Positions 31,931 to 39,846 of a DNA stretch of 43,576 nt are shown here, piece by piece; within the stretch, counting starts at the first letter, position 1, and each line of letters opens with the position of its first letter. The translations under genes were made by a program, and so were the position numbers. The notes beneath the pieces were generated by a model. That model made no database searches. It was not told the DNA's origin and was given only the letters and a program-made list of their open reading frames with translations. Origin of the DNA: JBFIHF01 sp964411125 (GTDB lineage: Bacteria; Myxococcota_A; Bradymonadia; Bradymonadales; Bradymonadaceae); NCBI GenBank assembly GCA_964411125.1, contig CAYPJU010000053.1:1-43576 (forward strand), given 5' to 3'.

Positions 31931-32950
31931 TCAGCCGCCAATCGCGTGCATGTGACGTTGGGTGACTCCGCCCCCATCGAGGTCGAAGGAGTGGCTCTCC
32001 TTCTTGCCCGCCAGCGAACGCCAGATCAACGCCTCCAATGCGCGGCGCCGCTCCTCGCCTGGTTCCATCGTGCGGAGCGGCACCCGCAGATCGATCTCGC
32101 CGTCATCGGCGAGACACGCCCGCATCGCTCCTCTGGGGGTTACGCGGACACGATTGCACGTGGCGCAGAAACACTCCGTCACCGCGGAAATAATCCCGAC
32201 AGGACAGCCTTCCTCCGGAAGATCGGGGCCGAACGCGCGCCAGTAGCGAGCGGGGCCGTTGCCGTAAGTTCCGGCGTCGTCGCGAAGGTCGAACGATCTG
32301 GCGACCGCGGCGCGAATCCTGGCCGCAGGGAAGCAGTCACCGCCGCTCCAGCCTGTCTCGTCACCGATCGGCATGAACTCGATGAACCGCATGATGCCGC
32401 CGTTCGCGGCAGCAAACCTCACGAGATCCACGATCTCGTCGTCGTTGACGCCGCCCACCAGGACGGCGTTGAACTTCATCGGGCCGATCCCCGCGTCGCG
32501 CGCTGCGCGAATTCCGTCGAGCACACGCCCCAGATTGCCGACGCGAGACAGCTCGGCAAATCGCTCCGGCCGCAGGCTGTCGAGGGAGATGTTGATGTCG
32601 TCGAGCCCCGCCGCGGCGAGATCGGCGGCGTGGCGTCCGAGCAGGAACGCGTTCGTCGTCATCGTGACGCGTTCGATCCCGGGGAGGCGTTTCAGTCGAC
32701 CGATCAGCTTCGGTACTTCGGCGCGAACCAGCGGTTCTCCTCCGGTGATCCGGACCGTGTCGACGCCCATCGCGGCAAAGGTGGAGACGACCTCCACGAT
32801 CTCTTCGAACGTCAGGAGGTCGGGGCGCGGGTGGTGGTGGACCCCCTCCGCGGGCATGCAGTAGACGCAGCGAAAATTGCAGCGGTCGGTGACGGACAGG
32901 CGCAGGTAGGTGACGCGTCGCCCAAAGCGATCTCGAAGCAGCTCAGTCAA
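31931..32950 (-). CDS. moaA: GTP 3',8-cyclase MoaA (molybdenum cofactor step 1)
   Basis: A 339-residue radical-SAM enzyme converting GTP to 3',8-cyclo-7,8-dihydro-GTP. The N-terminal cluster motif CNFRCVYC (Cys24, 28, 31), GGEPLVR and the C-terminal second cluster (FCATCNRVR ... CL) are present, and the protein ends in the conserved Gly-Gly. The start is probably TTG 32950, overlapping the previous gene's stop by 8 bp (TTGACTGA); a longer in-frame extension would run through that gene and is rejected. No other moa or moe gene is in the window, so pathway partners must lie elsewhere. Confidence 0.93.
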   Translation of the reverse strand: MTELLRDRFGRRVTYLRLSVTDRCNFRCVYCMPAEGVHHHPRPDLLTFEEIVEVVSTFAAMGVDTVRITGGEPLVRAEVPKLIGRLKRLPGIERVTMTTNAFLLGRHAADLAAAGLDDINISLDSLRPERFAELSRVGNLGRVLDGIRAARDAGIGPMKFNAVLVGGVNDDEIVDLVRFAAANGGIMRFIEFMPIGDETGWSGGDCFPAARIRAAVARSFDLRDDAGTYGNGPARYWRAFGPDLPEEGCPVGIISAVTECFCATCNRVRVTPRGAMRACLADDGEIDLRVPLRTMEPGEERRRALEALIWRSLAGKKESHSFDLDGGGVTQRHMHAIGG

Positions 32951-33755
32951 ACAGGTTGATCCCGCCGGCTGGCTCTGGCTCGGGCTCCGGCTCGGCCTTC
33001 TTCTGCGCCTTCTTTTTCGCGGCCTTGCGGTTCGCCCGCCGGCGCGTTGCCTTGCGCGCCTTCTTCTTCTTCGCAACCGCAGCAGGGTCCACGAAGTCCT
33101 CTTCGACCAGGTAGATATGCGAGTCGAGGTCGAGCGTGATCTTGTAGGTGGGGTCGGAGGGTTCGAGGTTTGCCGAGTCTCCGCTGCCGTCGGGCGTGTC
33201 GATCGACACCTCGATGTCGTTCTGCGGGACGTCCGCGAACGAGAAGTGGGCGTATCCGAGCCCGTTCGTACGCGCGACCTCGTTGCCGTTCAGCGAGACC
33301 GGCATGTCGAAGCACGCTTCTTTGATCGACTCGTCACAGTTCGCCCGGATCCAGACGAGATACTCTTTGCGGACCGACTCGGCCGTCACCTGCAAGAAGA
33401 TGGGCATCCCCGAGATCGTCTTTCCGACCTTGGTGACCCGGAGCTCTTCTTCGAGGGACGTCTTGCCGACGAAGCGATAACCCTCGAGCTCTCCGACCGT
33501 CAACGTGACGGTCTTTCCCGGAGTCTCGGTGAGGCGACCCTTGAACTCGCCTTCTTCGTTGGTGAAACCGACGACTTTTCCGTCGAGCTTCACCGGGACC
33601 TTCGCGATCGGATTCTGGTTGGGGTCTTTCGCTTCGAGCTCGAGCGAGTACTTCACCGGCTCGGCTGGCTTCTGGGCCTTTTTCTTCTTGTCGCCGTCGC
33701 CGCAGCCTGCGGCGATCGCGAAAACCAGGAGTAGAGTCGTGAGTCGGATGATCAT
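32943..33755 (-). CDS. Lipoprotein with beta domains and a highly basic tail
   Basis: A 270-residue lipoprotein: lipobox AIAAGC (Cys18), then a Lys-rich linker. Two beta-rich repeats follow, each resembling PEGA/CNA-type surface domains: about 35-120 (KVPVKLDGKVVGFTNEEGEF) and about 120-212 (MPVSLNGNEVARTNGLGYAHF). The C-terminus (about 226-262) is extremely basic (KKKKARKATRRRANRKAAKK) and ends in Glu-Pro repeats. A basic tail on a periplasmic lipoprotein could bind peptidoglycan, LPS or nucleic acid. ATG 33755 overlaps the pseudokinase stop (ATGA), so it is co-translated with the pseudokinase. Confidence 0.75.
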   Translation of the reverse strand: MIIRLTTLLLVFAIAAGCGDGDKKKKAQKPAEPVKYSLELEAKDPNQNPIAKVPVKLDGKVVGFTNEEGEFKGRLTETPGKTVTLTVGELEGYRFVGKTSLEEELRVTKVGKTISGMPIFLQVTAESVRKEYLVWIRANCDESIKEACFDMPVSLNGNEVARTNGLGYAHFSFADVPQNDIEVSIDTPDGSGDSANLEPSDPTYKITLDLDSHIYLVEEDFVDPAAVAKKKKARKATRRRANRKAAKKKAQKKAEPEPEPEPAGGINLFD

Positions 33756-36004
33756 TCTTCCTCGTCCCCGGAGTTCTTGCTCGGAATCTGCTTGAACTCG
33801 AGTTGCTTGTTTTTGTTGAAGAAATCCATCTCGTCTGCATCTGCATCGATGGAGGCGAGGAGCGGATACACCGACTTCACGCGGCTGATCTTACCTTTGG
33901 TCATGCCGTCATGGAGCTTGTCGAAGTATTCGCTCTGGATGTCTCTAACGATCTCCTCCTCAGAAAGTTCTGAAAGAATCTTTCGATCCTCGGCGGTGGG
34001 ACCTCCGCTGGCGCGCACCGCGGTGGCCATCGCGAGGAGAGCCTGGCGGTACTTGTCGCGTTTGCCGTTGTCGGTCAGCTTGTCGATCTCTTCGAGAGCT
34101 TCTCGTGCCTCGGCGCGCGCGGCGGCCGCGGCGTCGGGGTCGACGACGTTCTCGGGAGCGCCGCTTTCGCTGAGGCGATACGCGGCATCCACCTCCAGCC
34201 GGGGGTCCATCTCGAAGTTGCCCGCGCTCGACGCGACCTGAGCGGTAGCTTCGGCGGGAGCGCCGTTGGTACCGGCCGCGACGATCGCGCCATTGGTTCC
34301 GGCGGCAGCGAGCGCCCCGTTGGTGCCAGCGACTGGCTGTTCTCCGCCCGCGGTCGCGGCAGCGACGGCGGCCTGCTTGTTCTGGTTCTTCTTTCCTCCC
34401 CCCGGCTTCAGCAAGAACGCCCCGGCGACGGCGGCGACCGCGACCACCGCGACGGCGGCGAGCAGGGCTTTCTTGGGGGGCTTCTTTCCGCTCGCTTTGC
34501 CGCCGAGGGCGCTCGTGAACTCACGAGCGGATTGCGGCCTTTCTTGCGGGTTCTGCTGCAGAGCGCTCTGCAGGGCCGCCGCGGTCTTCTTGTCCATCGA
34601 CTGGACGGCTTGAAGATTGAGCGGAAGACCGGTGGTCGCGGCGACGTAGACGGCGGCGAGGCTGTAGATGTCGGTCGCGGGGTAGAGCTGTCGCTGGTCG
34701 GGCGGGAAGTTCATCTCCGGCGGACCGAACGTCCCGAGATTACCGCGATGCTCGAATTCGAGGATGTCGAACGGTTCCAGGATGATCGATCCGTCGTCCT
34801 GCACCCAGATCGCGTCGGGGGTGAGGTTGCCGTAGACGAACCCTTGCTGGTGAATGAGCTCCAGGATCTCGGCGACCTGCGTGATCCACTGCGTCGCGGC
34901 TGCTTCGGGCTGCGGCCCGTTCTGCGACAGGATGTCGGTCAGCCGATACCCGCCGGGGCGTGGCAAGTCGACCCAGGCCCCGGTCTGCGAACCGAGCATG
35001 CCGTTGAGCCCGACGAGCCTCGGGTGTCGGATCTGGTCGAGCGCGGTGACGCGCTGCCGCAGCGGCAGCGGCATCCCGTTCGGGTCGCCGTCCCAGATCC
35101 GCTTGAGGACGACGGGTTGCCCGGCCGGGTTCTGCGCAAAGACGAGGGTGATCTCTCCCTGCTGCACCGACTCGGCGGTGAACTGGTACGCTTCTTTGAG
35201 CACGGGGTCGTGCTCGATCGGCATGCTTCCCTGGGCCGCTCCCGCTTGCAGTGCGGCGAGGTTGACGAACTGCGTGCTCCCTTCGTAGCCGCCCGAGTCG
35301 ACGTCGGGGGTGAACATCTCCCCCCCCTGCGCGAAGTCGTTCAGATTCACGAATGCGGTGTTTCCGTCGTAGCCGCCGTCCCCGACCGTGAGGGTCTGAG
35401 ATCCCGACTCCTGGGGGGCTTCGAGGATGTGGCCGGGTTGTGTCTCCGGTTGTCCGAAGCCGTGGGAGGGCTGCTGTCCAAAGCCCCCACCCGACGGCTT
35501 TTGTCCGAAGCCGCCGCCGCCGGGTTGCCCGAAGTTGCCCGACGGCTCGTCGAACCCGCCCGATTGTTGACCGAAGCTCCCTGAGGGTTGTTGGCCGAAG
35601 TTCCCCGACTGCGGCTGTCCAAAGCCGCTTCCACCCTGTTGGGGAGGTTCCTCCCGGTGGGAGCCGAAATTATTGAACGTCGGCTGAATTCCGCTGTGCG
35701 TATTGATCTGCAGGCCGCCGCTCTGGTTCTGCTGGTGGCGGTTCGGGACGGCATTTTCCAGCTCGCCGAGGGTGATCATCTCGGTGGCTTCGTCGTCGTC
35801 GAAGCCCTCGCTGTCGAACTCGTCGTCCGAGCTCGAGAAGTTCGGCGGGGGGGCGAACGTCGGACCACCGGCCTCGTCGAGATTGACCATCGCGGTCTTC
35901 TCGTCTTCGAAGTCGTCGTCGAACGTGTCACCACCTTGCTGCTGGCGCTGATTGTGTCGATCGATGAGGCTTCTTCGAGCCTGTTTGAATCGGTCGTCGG
36001 ACAT
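33752..36004 (-). CDS. Membrane pseudokinase with FGQ repeats and T-x-(M/F)-(V/I)-x-L motifs
   Basis: A 750-residue protein. Residues about 268-500 follow a protein-kinase fold: Lys301 in VVLKRIW is retained, but HRDxKxxN is YGNLTPDA (391-398) and DFG is lost (LEPFD, 409-413), so catalysis is not expected. The disordered N-terminus (1-265) has seven FGQ repeats (127-185) and four related acidic-Thr motifs: KTAMVNL (Thr37), ATEMITL (Thr74), NTAFVNL (Thr216), STQFVNL (Thr244). A membrane helix (about 512-532) is followed by three AGTNGA repeats and a helical C-terminal domain. The Thr motifs could be kinase substrates and FHA ligands. It lies 38 bp downstream of the second tadA-like gene. Confidence 0.82.
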   Translation of the reverse strand: MSDDRFKQARRSLIDRHNQRQQQGGDTFDDDFEDEKTAMVNLDEAGGPTFAPPPNFSSSDDEFDSEGFDDDEATEMITLGELENAVPNRHQQNQSGGLQINTHSGIQPTFNNFGSHREEPPQQGGSGFGQPQSGNFGQQPSGSFGQQSGGFDEPSGNFGQPGGGGFGQKPSGGGFGQQPSHGFGQPETQPGHILEAPQESGSQTLTVGDGGYDGNTAFVNLNDFAQGGEMFTPDVDSGGYEGSTQFVNLAALQAGAAQGSMPIEHDPVLKEAYQFTAESVQQGEITLVFAQNPAGQPVVLKRIWDGDPNGMPLPLRQRVTALDQIRHPRLVGLNGMLGSQTGAWVDLPRPGGYRLTDILSQNGPQPEAAATQWITQVAEILELIHQQGFVYGNLTPDAIWVQDDGSIILEPFDILEFEHRGNLGTFGPPEMNFPPDQRQLYPATDIYSLAAVYVAATTGLPLNLQAVQSMDKKTAAALQSALQQNPQERPQSAREFTSALGGKASGKKPPKKALLAAVAVVAVAAVAGAFLLKPGGGKKNQNKQAAVAAATAGGEQPVAGTNGALAAAGTNGAIVAAGTNGAPAEATAQVASSAGNFEMDPRLEVDAAYRLSESGAPENVVDPDAAAAARAEAREALEEIDKLTDNGKRDKYRQALLAMATAVRASGGPTAEDRKILSELSEEEIVRDIQSEYFDKLHDGMTKGKISRVKSVYPLLASIDADADEMDFFNKNKQLEFKQIPSKNSGDEEE

Positions 36005-36042
36005 GAAAAGTTCGTCCTCCGCAATCTGCGGAGTACCTCAGC

Positions 36043-37152
36043 TCAGTTGGAAGGCGGTCGGAACCACGCTTTGTCGATGTGCAGGTTCCGCGCGAGCACG
36101 TCGTCGTAGAACGTCGGGATGTTTCCGGTCGCTTCGAGTCCCCCGAGAATCTTGCCGGTCGCCGGGTCGTGCCCGCGGTGTTTGAACTCGAAGATCGGGT
36201 AGAGCTTGTACTCTCCGCGTTCGTCGAGCCCGAGGGCTTCGGTGACGTGGGTCAGCTTACGACTACCGTCATTGAAGCGGCTCGTCTGGATGATGAGGTT
36301 GATCGCGGAGGCGACCTGACTTCGGAGCGCCTGCAGGGGCATCGCGACCTCGTTCATCATCGCCATCGTCTCGAGACGGCGCAGCGTGTCGTCGGGGTAG
36401 GTGGCGTGCGTAGTCGAGAGGCTGCCGCCGTGACCCGACGTCATCGCCTGGATCATGTCGAGGGCCTCGCCGCCGCGAATCTCGCCGATGATCACGCGAT
36501 CGGGTCGCAGTCGCATCGCCGAGCGGAAGAGGTCACCGATCGTGACGCGTCCGCGCCCCTTGGCATCGGGACCACGCGCTTCCAGCATCAGGACATGCGG
36601 CTGCTGCAGCTGGAGCTCCGTCGAGTCCTCGATCACGATGATTCGTTCGGCGGGATCGACCAGGGTCGAGACGACGTTGAGGAGCGAGGTCTTCCCCGAG
36701 CCGGTACCGCCGGCGACCATCATGTTCTTCTCCATGTGGACGCAGACGTTGATGAACTCGGCCGCCTGAGGCGTGATCGAGCCGTACTCGATGAGCTTCT
36801 CCATCGTCAGGGAGAACTGGCCGAATCGACGAATCGCGATCGAGACCCCGTTTCGAGCACACGGCGGGAGCACGACGTGAACGCGACTTCCGTCGGGGAG
36901 TCGGGCGTCCATGCGCGGGTTGAGCTCGTTCAGAATCTTCCCGACGTACTGCGCGATGTTCTTCGCGCCACTCATCAGGTCGTCCTCGACTTCGAACACC
37001 GCCTCGGTCTTCTGCAGCTTCCCCGAGACCTCGATCCAGATGTCGCGCGGGCCATTGATCATGACCTCCGAAACGCTCTCGTCTTCCAGATAGGGGACGA
37101 TCGGCTTCAGATACCGCTTGATCGATTGCTCGAAGATTTCCTTGGGGATCAT
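36043..37152 (-). CDS. Second TadA/CpaF-type ATPase (no FHA domain)
   Basis: A 369-residue secretion ATPase. Walker A GGTGSGKT (148-155), the Asp-box region VIEDSTELQLQQ, the Walker B-region segment RPDRVIIGEIRGGEA (216-230) and the following TTHA are intact. It is shorter than the FHA-fused paralogue at 17511 and has only a minimal N-terminal domain. Start ATG 37152 (MIPKEIFEQSI) is chosen because upstream codons have no family match. It is not with tadBC genes; instead it leads a minus-strand unit with a pseudokinase and a lipoprotein. It may serve as an alternative motor (for example retraction or a second pilus), or a separate machine. Confidence 0.88.
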   Translation of the reverse strand: MIPKEIFEQSIKRYLKPIVPYLEDESVSEVMINGPRDIWIEVSGKLQKTEAVFEVEDDLMSGAKNIAQYVGKILNELNPRMDARLPDGSRVHVVLPPCARNGVSIAIRRFGQFSLTMEKLIEYGSITPQAAEFINVCVHMEKNMMVAGGTGSGKTSLLNVVSTLVDPAERIIVIEDSTELQLQQPHVLMLEARGPDAKGRGRVTIGDLFRSAMRLRPDRVIIGEIRGGEALDMIQAMTSGHGGSLSTTHATYPDDTLRRLETMAMMNEVAMPLQALRSQVASAINLIIQTSRFNDGSRKLTHVTEALGLDERGEYKLYPIFEFKHRGHDPATGKILGGLEATGNIPTFYDDVLARNLHIDKAWFRPPSN

Positions 37153-37191
37153 GGCACCGCCAAATTTGTCCGGGGGATATGCCTGCGACGC

Positions 37192-37197
37192 AGTATA
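37192..37197 (-). promoter_or_regulatory. -10 element for the second tadA-like gene
   Basis: On the minus strand TATACT (5 of 6) lies 40 bp before the ATG at 37152. The -35 position is a poor T-run, so an activator may be needed. It is in the 155-bp gap shared with divergent ccmC. Confidence 0.3.
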
Positions 37198-37307
37198 CCG
37201 TAGCGAAACTGGATAAAAAAGTACGCTGCGCCTCCTCGAAATTCGAAGTGGCGCGCGTCGTCTGACGGAAATGGCCAAACCGCTCGACTCGCTCTATGCT
37301 CCCCCCC

Positions 37308-38006
37308 ATGCGCGTAGCGACCGTCGGATTCAACATCTTGCTGGCTCTCACGAGCGTCACCCTCCTGGTGGCGATGTACACCATTTTCTTCGTCGCCCCG
37401 ACCGAGGTGACGATGGGAATTGCACAGAAGATATTCTTCCTGCACGTCCCCTCGGCGATGATGATGTATGCGGGCTTCATCGTCTGCTCGGGAGCGAGCC
37501 TCTTCTACCTGCTGCGCCCCCGGCCCGGTTGGGACCTCCTCGCGACGACCGGGGTCGAGGTCGGCCTGCTGATGGGGCTCTACGTCTTCATCAGCGGTCC
37601 CCTGTGGGGCTACAAGGCATGGGGCGCGTGGTGGGAATGGGACCCGACCCTCACTTCGGCGCTCATCCTCTTCATGATGTATGGCGGCTACTGGCTCCTC
37701 CGCGTCTTCTCCGGACCGAGCAAGCGCGTCCGAATGGTCGCCGCGGTCCTCGCCGTGATCGCCGCCGTCGGCATTCCTTTCGTCCATTACGCCGTGCAGA
37801 TCTGGGGCGGGATCCATCCCACCGTCGAGCGCGAGGGAGGGGAGGGGATGGCACCCGCCATCGCTCAGGCCTTCGGACTGTCGATGCTGTCGATGCTGCT
37901 CCTGTTCGTCTGCCTGATGTGGGCGCAACTACGCGTCCGATTGCGCCAGCAGCGCATCGACGAACTCTACCTCGAAGTCGAAGATCATCTCAGGACCGTC
38001 GCATGA
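37308..38006 (+). CDS. ccmC: Haem-handling protein CcmC
   Basis: A 232-residue six-helix membrane protein that loads haem onto CcmE. The WWD motif WGAWWEWDP lies at 105-113, with the flanking haem-ligand candidates His46 (FFLHVPSAMM) and His160/His170 (VHYAVQIWGGIHP). The start ATG 37308 (MRVATVG) is preferred; ATG 37296 would add four residues, and neither has a clear RBS. The stop overlaps the ccmD-like gene (ATGA, 38003-38006). It is split from ccmABEF, which are on the other strand about 5.5 kb away. Confidence 0.93.
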   Translation: MRVATVGFNILLALTSVTLLVAMYTIFFVAPTEVTMGIAQKIFFLHVPSAMMMYAGFIVCSGASLFYLLRPRPGWDLLATTGVEVGLLMGLYVFISGPLWGYKAWGAWWEWDPTLTSALILFMMYGGYWLLRVFSGPSKRVRMVAAVLAVIAAVGIPFVHYAVQIWGGIHPTVEREGGEGMAPAIAQAFGLSMLSMLLLFVCLMWAQLRVRLRQQRIDELYLEVEDHLRTVA

Positions 38007-38254
38007 AGTATAACTGCAGCGCACTCGTGGCCCTCGGGCTCGTCGTCGCCAGCGTCCCGGCCTGGGCGCAGGACGGCCTCTCCGAGGCAGACAAGACGAT
38101 CCCCGGTGGAACACTCGCGGTCACCGCGTACATCGTCTTCGTGGCGATGATGCTCGGGTATCTGGCACTGCTCTCCTGGCGACAGCGGCGGCTCGATGCC
38201 GACATCGATGCACTCGAGAAGCGGCTCGACGAGCTCGCCGAACTCGGCAAATGA
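38003..38254 (+). CDS. ccmD: CcmD-like small membrane protein
   Basis: An 83-residue protein with a signal-peptide-like N-terminus (ALVALGLVVASVPAWAQ) and a second hydrophobic segment (about 36-58) followed by a basic, coil-like end (SWRQRRLDADIDALEKRLDEL). CcmD, the small helper that releases holo-CcmE, has one helix then a basic coil and usually sits after ccmC. The pattern and position fit; the extra exported-looking N-terminus is longer than usual. Overlaps both neighbours by 4 bp. Confidence 0.72.
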   Translation: MKYNCSALVALGLVVASVPAWAQDGLSEADKTIPGGTLAVTAYIVFVAMMLGYLALLSWRQRRLDADIDALEKRLDELAELGK

Positions 38255-38430
38255 TCTCCACAGCCCACCTCTTCTACATCCCGGTGCTGGTGCTCGTCGG
38301 GGCTTTCGCCGGCTACTACGTCGGACGCGCGGCAGCGGACAAAGAGGCGCGCGAGAAAGCGAAGGCCGCACGCCGCAAGCGCGCCATCGCTCAGCGTCTG
38401 CGCGCGTCGTCCGGGGAAGAAGAAGAATGA
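38251..38430 (+). CDS. 59-residue single-helix membrane protein
   Basis: A short gene starting at ATG 38251, overlapping the ccmD-like stop (ATGA). The product begins MISTAHLFYIPVLVLVGAFA, one membrane helix, followed by a basic helical tail (KEAREKAKAARRKRAIAQ) and four Glu. The 4-bp overlap and high-GC codon usage support it as real. Part of the ccmCD operon; function unknown, perhaps an extra small Ccm helper. Confidence 0.65.
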   Translation: MISTAHLFYIPVLVLVGAFAGYYVGRAAADKEAREKAKAARRKRAIAQRLRASSGEEEE

Positions 38431-38460
38431 GCCGGGTGTGAGCGGGGAGGGTGGTAGCGC

Positions 38461-39504
38461 TCAGCGCTCCCAATCCTCGGTGTGGTCGAACGCCCCCGTG
38501 GTGATCGCGTTTCCGAGCCAGTTCCGAAGCTCCTCCATCCCTTCGCCCGTCGCGGCCGACACCGCATGAAACGGTAGGCCGCGCTCTTCGAAGTGCGACC
38601 GCAGTTCGTCGACCCGTTCGGCGACGAAAGGAAGGTCGCACTTGTTGAGGACGACGAGGGTGGGACGCTCGACGAGGTCTGCGTTGAACTTCTCGAGCTC
38701 CGCAGTGATCCGTTCGAAATCCTCGATCGGATCCCGCTCGTCCTCGTGACCGGAGAGCTGCGGCGTCACTTCGATCACGTGCGCGACGACGTTCGTCCGC
38801 TCGATGTGCTTCAAGAACTGGATGCCGAGTCCGTGTCCTTCGCTCGCCCCCTCGATCAGCCCGGGGACGTCGGCGATCACGTAGCCACCGAAGTCACCGA
38901 ACTTCACGACCCCCAGGTTGGGGACCAGCGTCGTGAACGGGTAGTCCGCGATCTTCGGCCGCGCATTCGACAGCGTCGCGATGATCGTCGACTTCCCGAC
39001 CGACGGGTATCCGACGAGTGCGACGTCCGCGATGAGCTTCAGCTCGAGCTTCACGTCCCGCACTTCGCCCGGATATCCCGGGGTCGCGTGCTTCGGCGCC
39101 CGGCGCGTCGACGTCGTGAAGTGTGCGTTGCCGAAGCCGCCGTCGCCGCCCGCGGCGACCACGACAGTCTCGCCTTCTTCGGTCAGGTCGGCGAGGAGTT
39201 GCTCGGTCTCGGCGTCGTAGACGAGGGTCCCGATCGGGACCTCCAGACGAACGTCGTCGCCGTTTGCCCCCGTCTTGTTGTTCGGTCCCCCCGGACGCCC
39301 GCTCTTCGCCTTGATGTGCCGTTGGTGTCGAAAATCGGAGAGAGTGTTGCAGTTCGTCGTGGCGACCAGCACCACATCCCCCCCTTTTCCGCCGTTGCCG
39401 CCGGCGGGACCGCCGCGCGGGACGTACTTTTCCCGGCGGAAGGCGATGATCCCATCGCCCCCTCGACCAGCGGTCGCTGTGAATGTTGCTTCGTCGACGA
39501 ACAT
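38461..39504 (-). CDS. obgE: Obg-family GTPase ObgE/CgtA
   Basis: A 347-residue ribosome-associated GTPase. The Gly-rich Obg fold (1-158; FRREKYVPRGGPAGGNGGKGG) precedes the G domain with G1 GYPSVGKS (165-172), G3 DVPG (212-215) and G4 NKCD. It functions in 50S maturation and stress response. Start ATG 39504 (MFVDEA) matches the family; GTG 39516 would add four residues. A terminator for the ribosomal-protein operon ends only 12 nt upstream and no RBS is visible. The C-terminal OCT domain is absent, which is common. Confidence 0.95.
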   Translation of the reverse strand: MFVDEATFTATAGRGGDGIIAFRREKYVPRGGPAGGNGGKGGDVVLVATTNCNTLSDFRHQRHIKAKSGRPGGPNNKTGANGDDVRLEVPIGTLVYDAETEQLLADLTEEGETVVVAAGGDGGFGNAHFTTSTRRAPKHATPGYPGEVRDVKLELKLIADVALVGYPSVGKSTIIATLSNARPKIADYPFTTLVPNLGVVKFGDFGGYVIADVPGLIEGASEGHGLGIQFLKHIERTNVVAHVIEVTPQLSGHEDERDPIEDFERITAELEKFNADLVERPTLVVLNKCDLPFVAERVDELRSHFEERGLPFHAVSAATGEGMEELRNWLGNAITTGAFDHTEDWER

Positions 39505-39515
39505 AGTTTCGGGCA

Positions 39516-39541
39516 CAAAAAACCCGGCACGACGGCCGGGT
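39516..39541 (-). terminator. Terminator between rpmA and obgE
   Basis: Read on the minus strand, ACCCGGC pairs with GCCGGGT (7 bp, 6-nt loop), immediately followed by TTTTTT. It should end or attenuate the rplU-rpmA transcript just before obgE. Confidence 0.8.
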
Positions 39542-39563
39542 CCTTTCGACGCGCGAACCGAGG

Positions 39564-39836
39564 TTACTCGGCGGCGGCGGCTTCTTCCGGGTAGACGGAG
39601 ATGAACTTCTTCCCTCCGACCTTGGTTTCGAACTTCACGACGCCGTCGGCGAGCGCAAAGAGAGTGTAGTCACGACCACACCCGACGTTGTTGCCCGGGT
39701 GGAACTTCGTGCCGAGCTGGCGCACGAGGATGCTTCCGGCGCGCACCTGCTGGCCGCCGTAGCGCTTCACGCCACGCCGTTGGCCTGCCGAGTCGCGCCC
39801 GTTCCTCGAGCTACCCTGTCCTTTCTTATGTGCCAT
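39564..39836 (-). CDS. rpmA: 50S ribosomal protein bL27
   Basis: 90 residues. It opens MAHKKGQGSSRNGRDSAGQR, the conserved N-terminal extension that reaches the peptidyl-transferase centre, and contains VGCGRDYTLFAL. There is no cleavable Firmicutes-type N-terminal leader. It is 10 bp after rplU, the usual order. Confidence 0.97.
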   Translation of the reverse strand: MAHKKGQGSSRNGRDSAGQRRGVKRYGGQQVRAGSILVRQLGTKFHPGNNVGCGRDYTLFALADGVVKFETKVGGKKFISVYPEEAAAAE

Positions 39837-39846
39837 CGTGTGACTC

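Noticed and set aside
33752..36004. Active Ser/Thr kinase
   Set aside because: The catalytic Asp, the metal-binding Asn and the DFG Asp are all replaced.
31331..37152. moaA and the second tadA-like ATPase as part of a molybdenum or cytochrome operon
   Set aside because: They share strand and close spacing but no functional partner genes (moaBCDE, moeA or a molybdoenzyme) are present; proximity alone is weak evidence.
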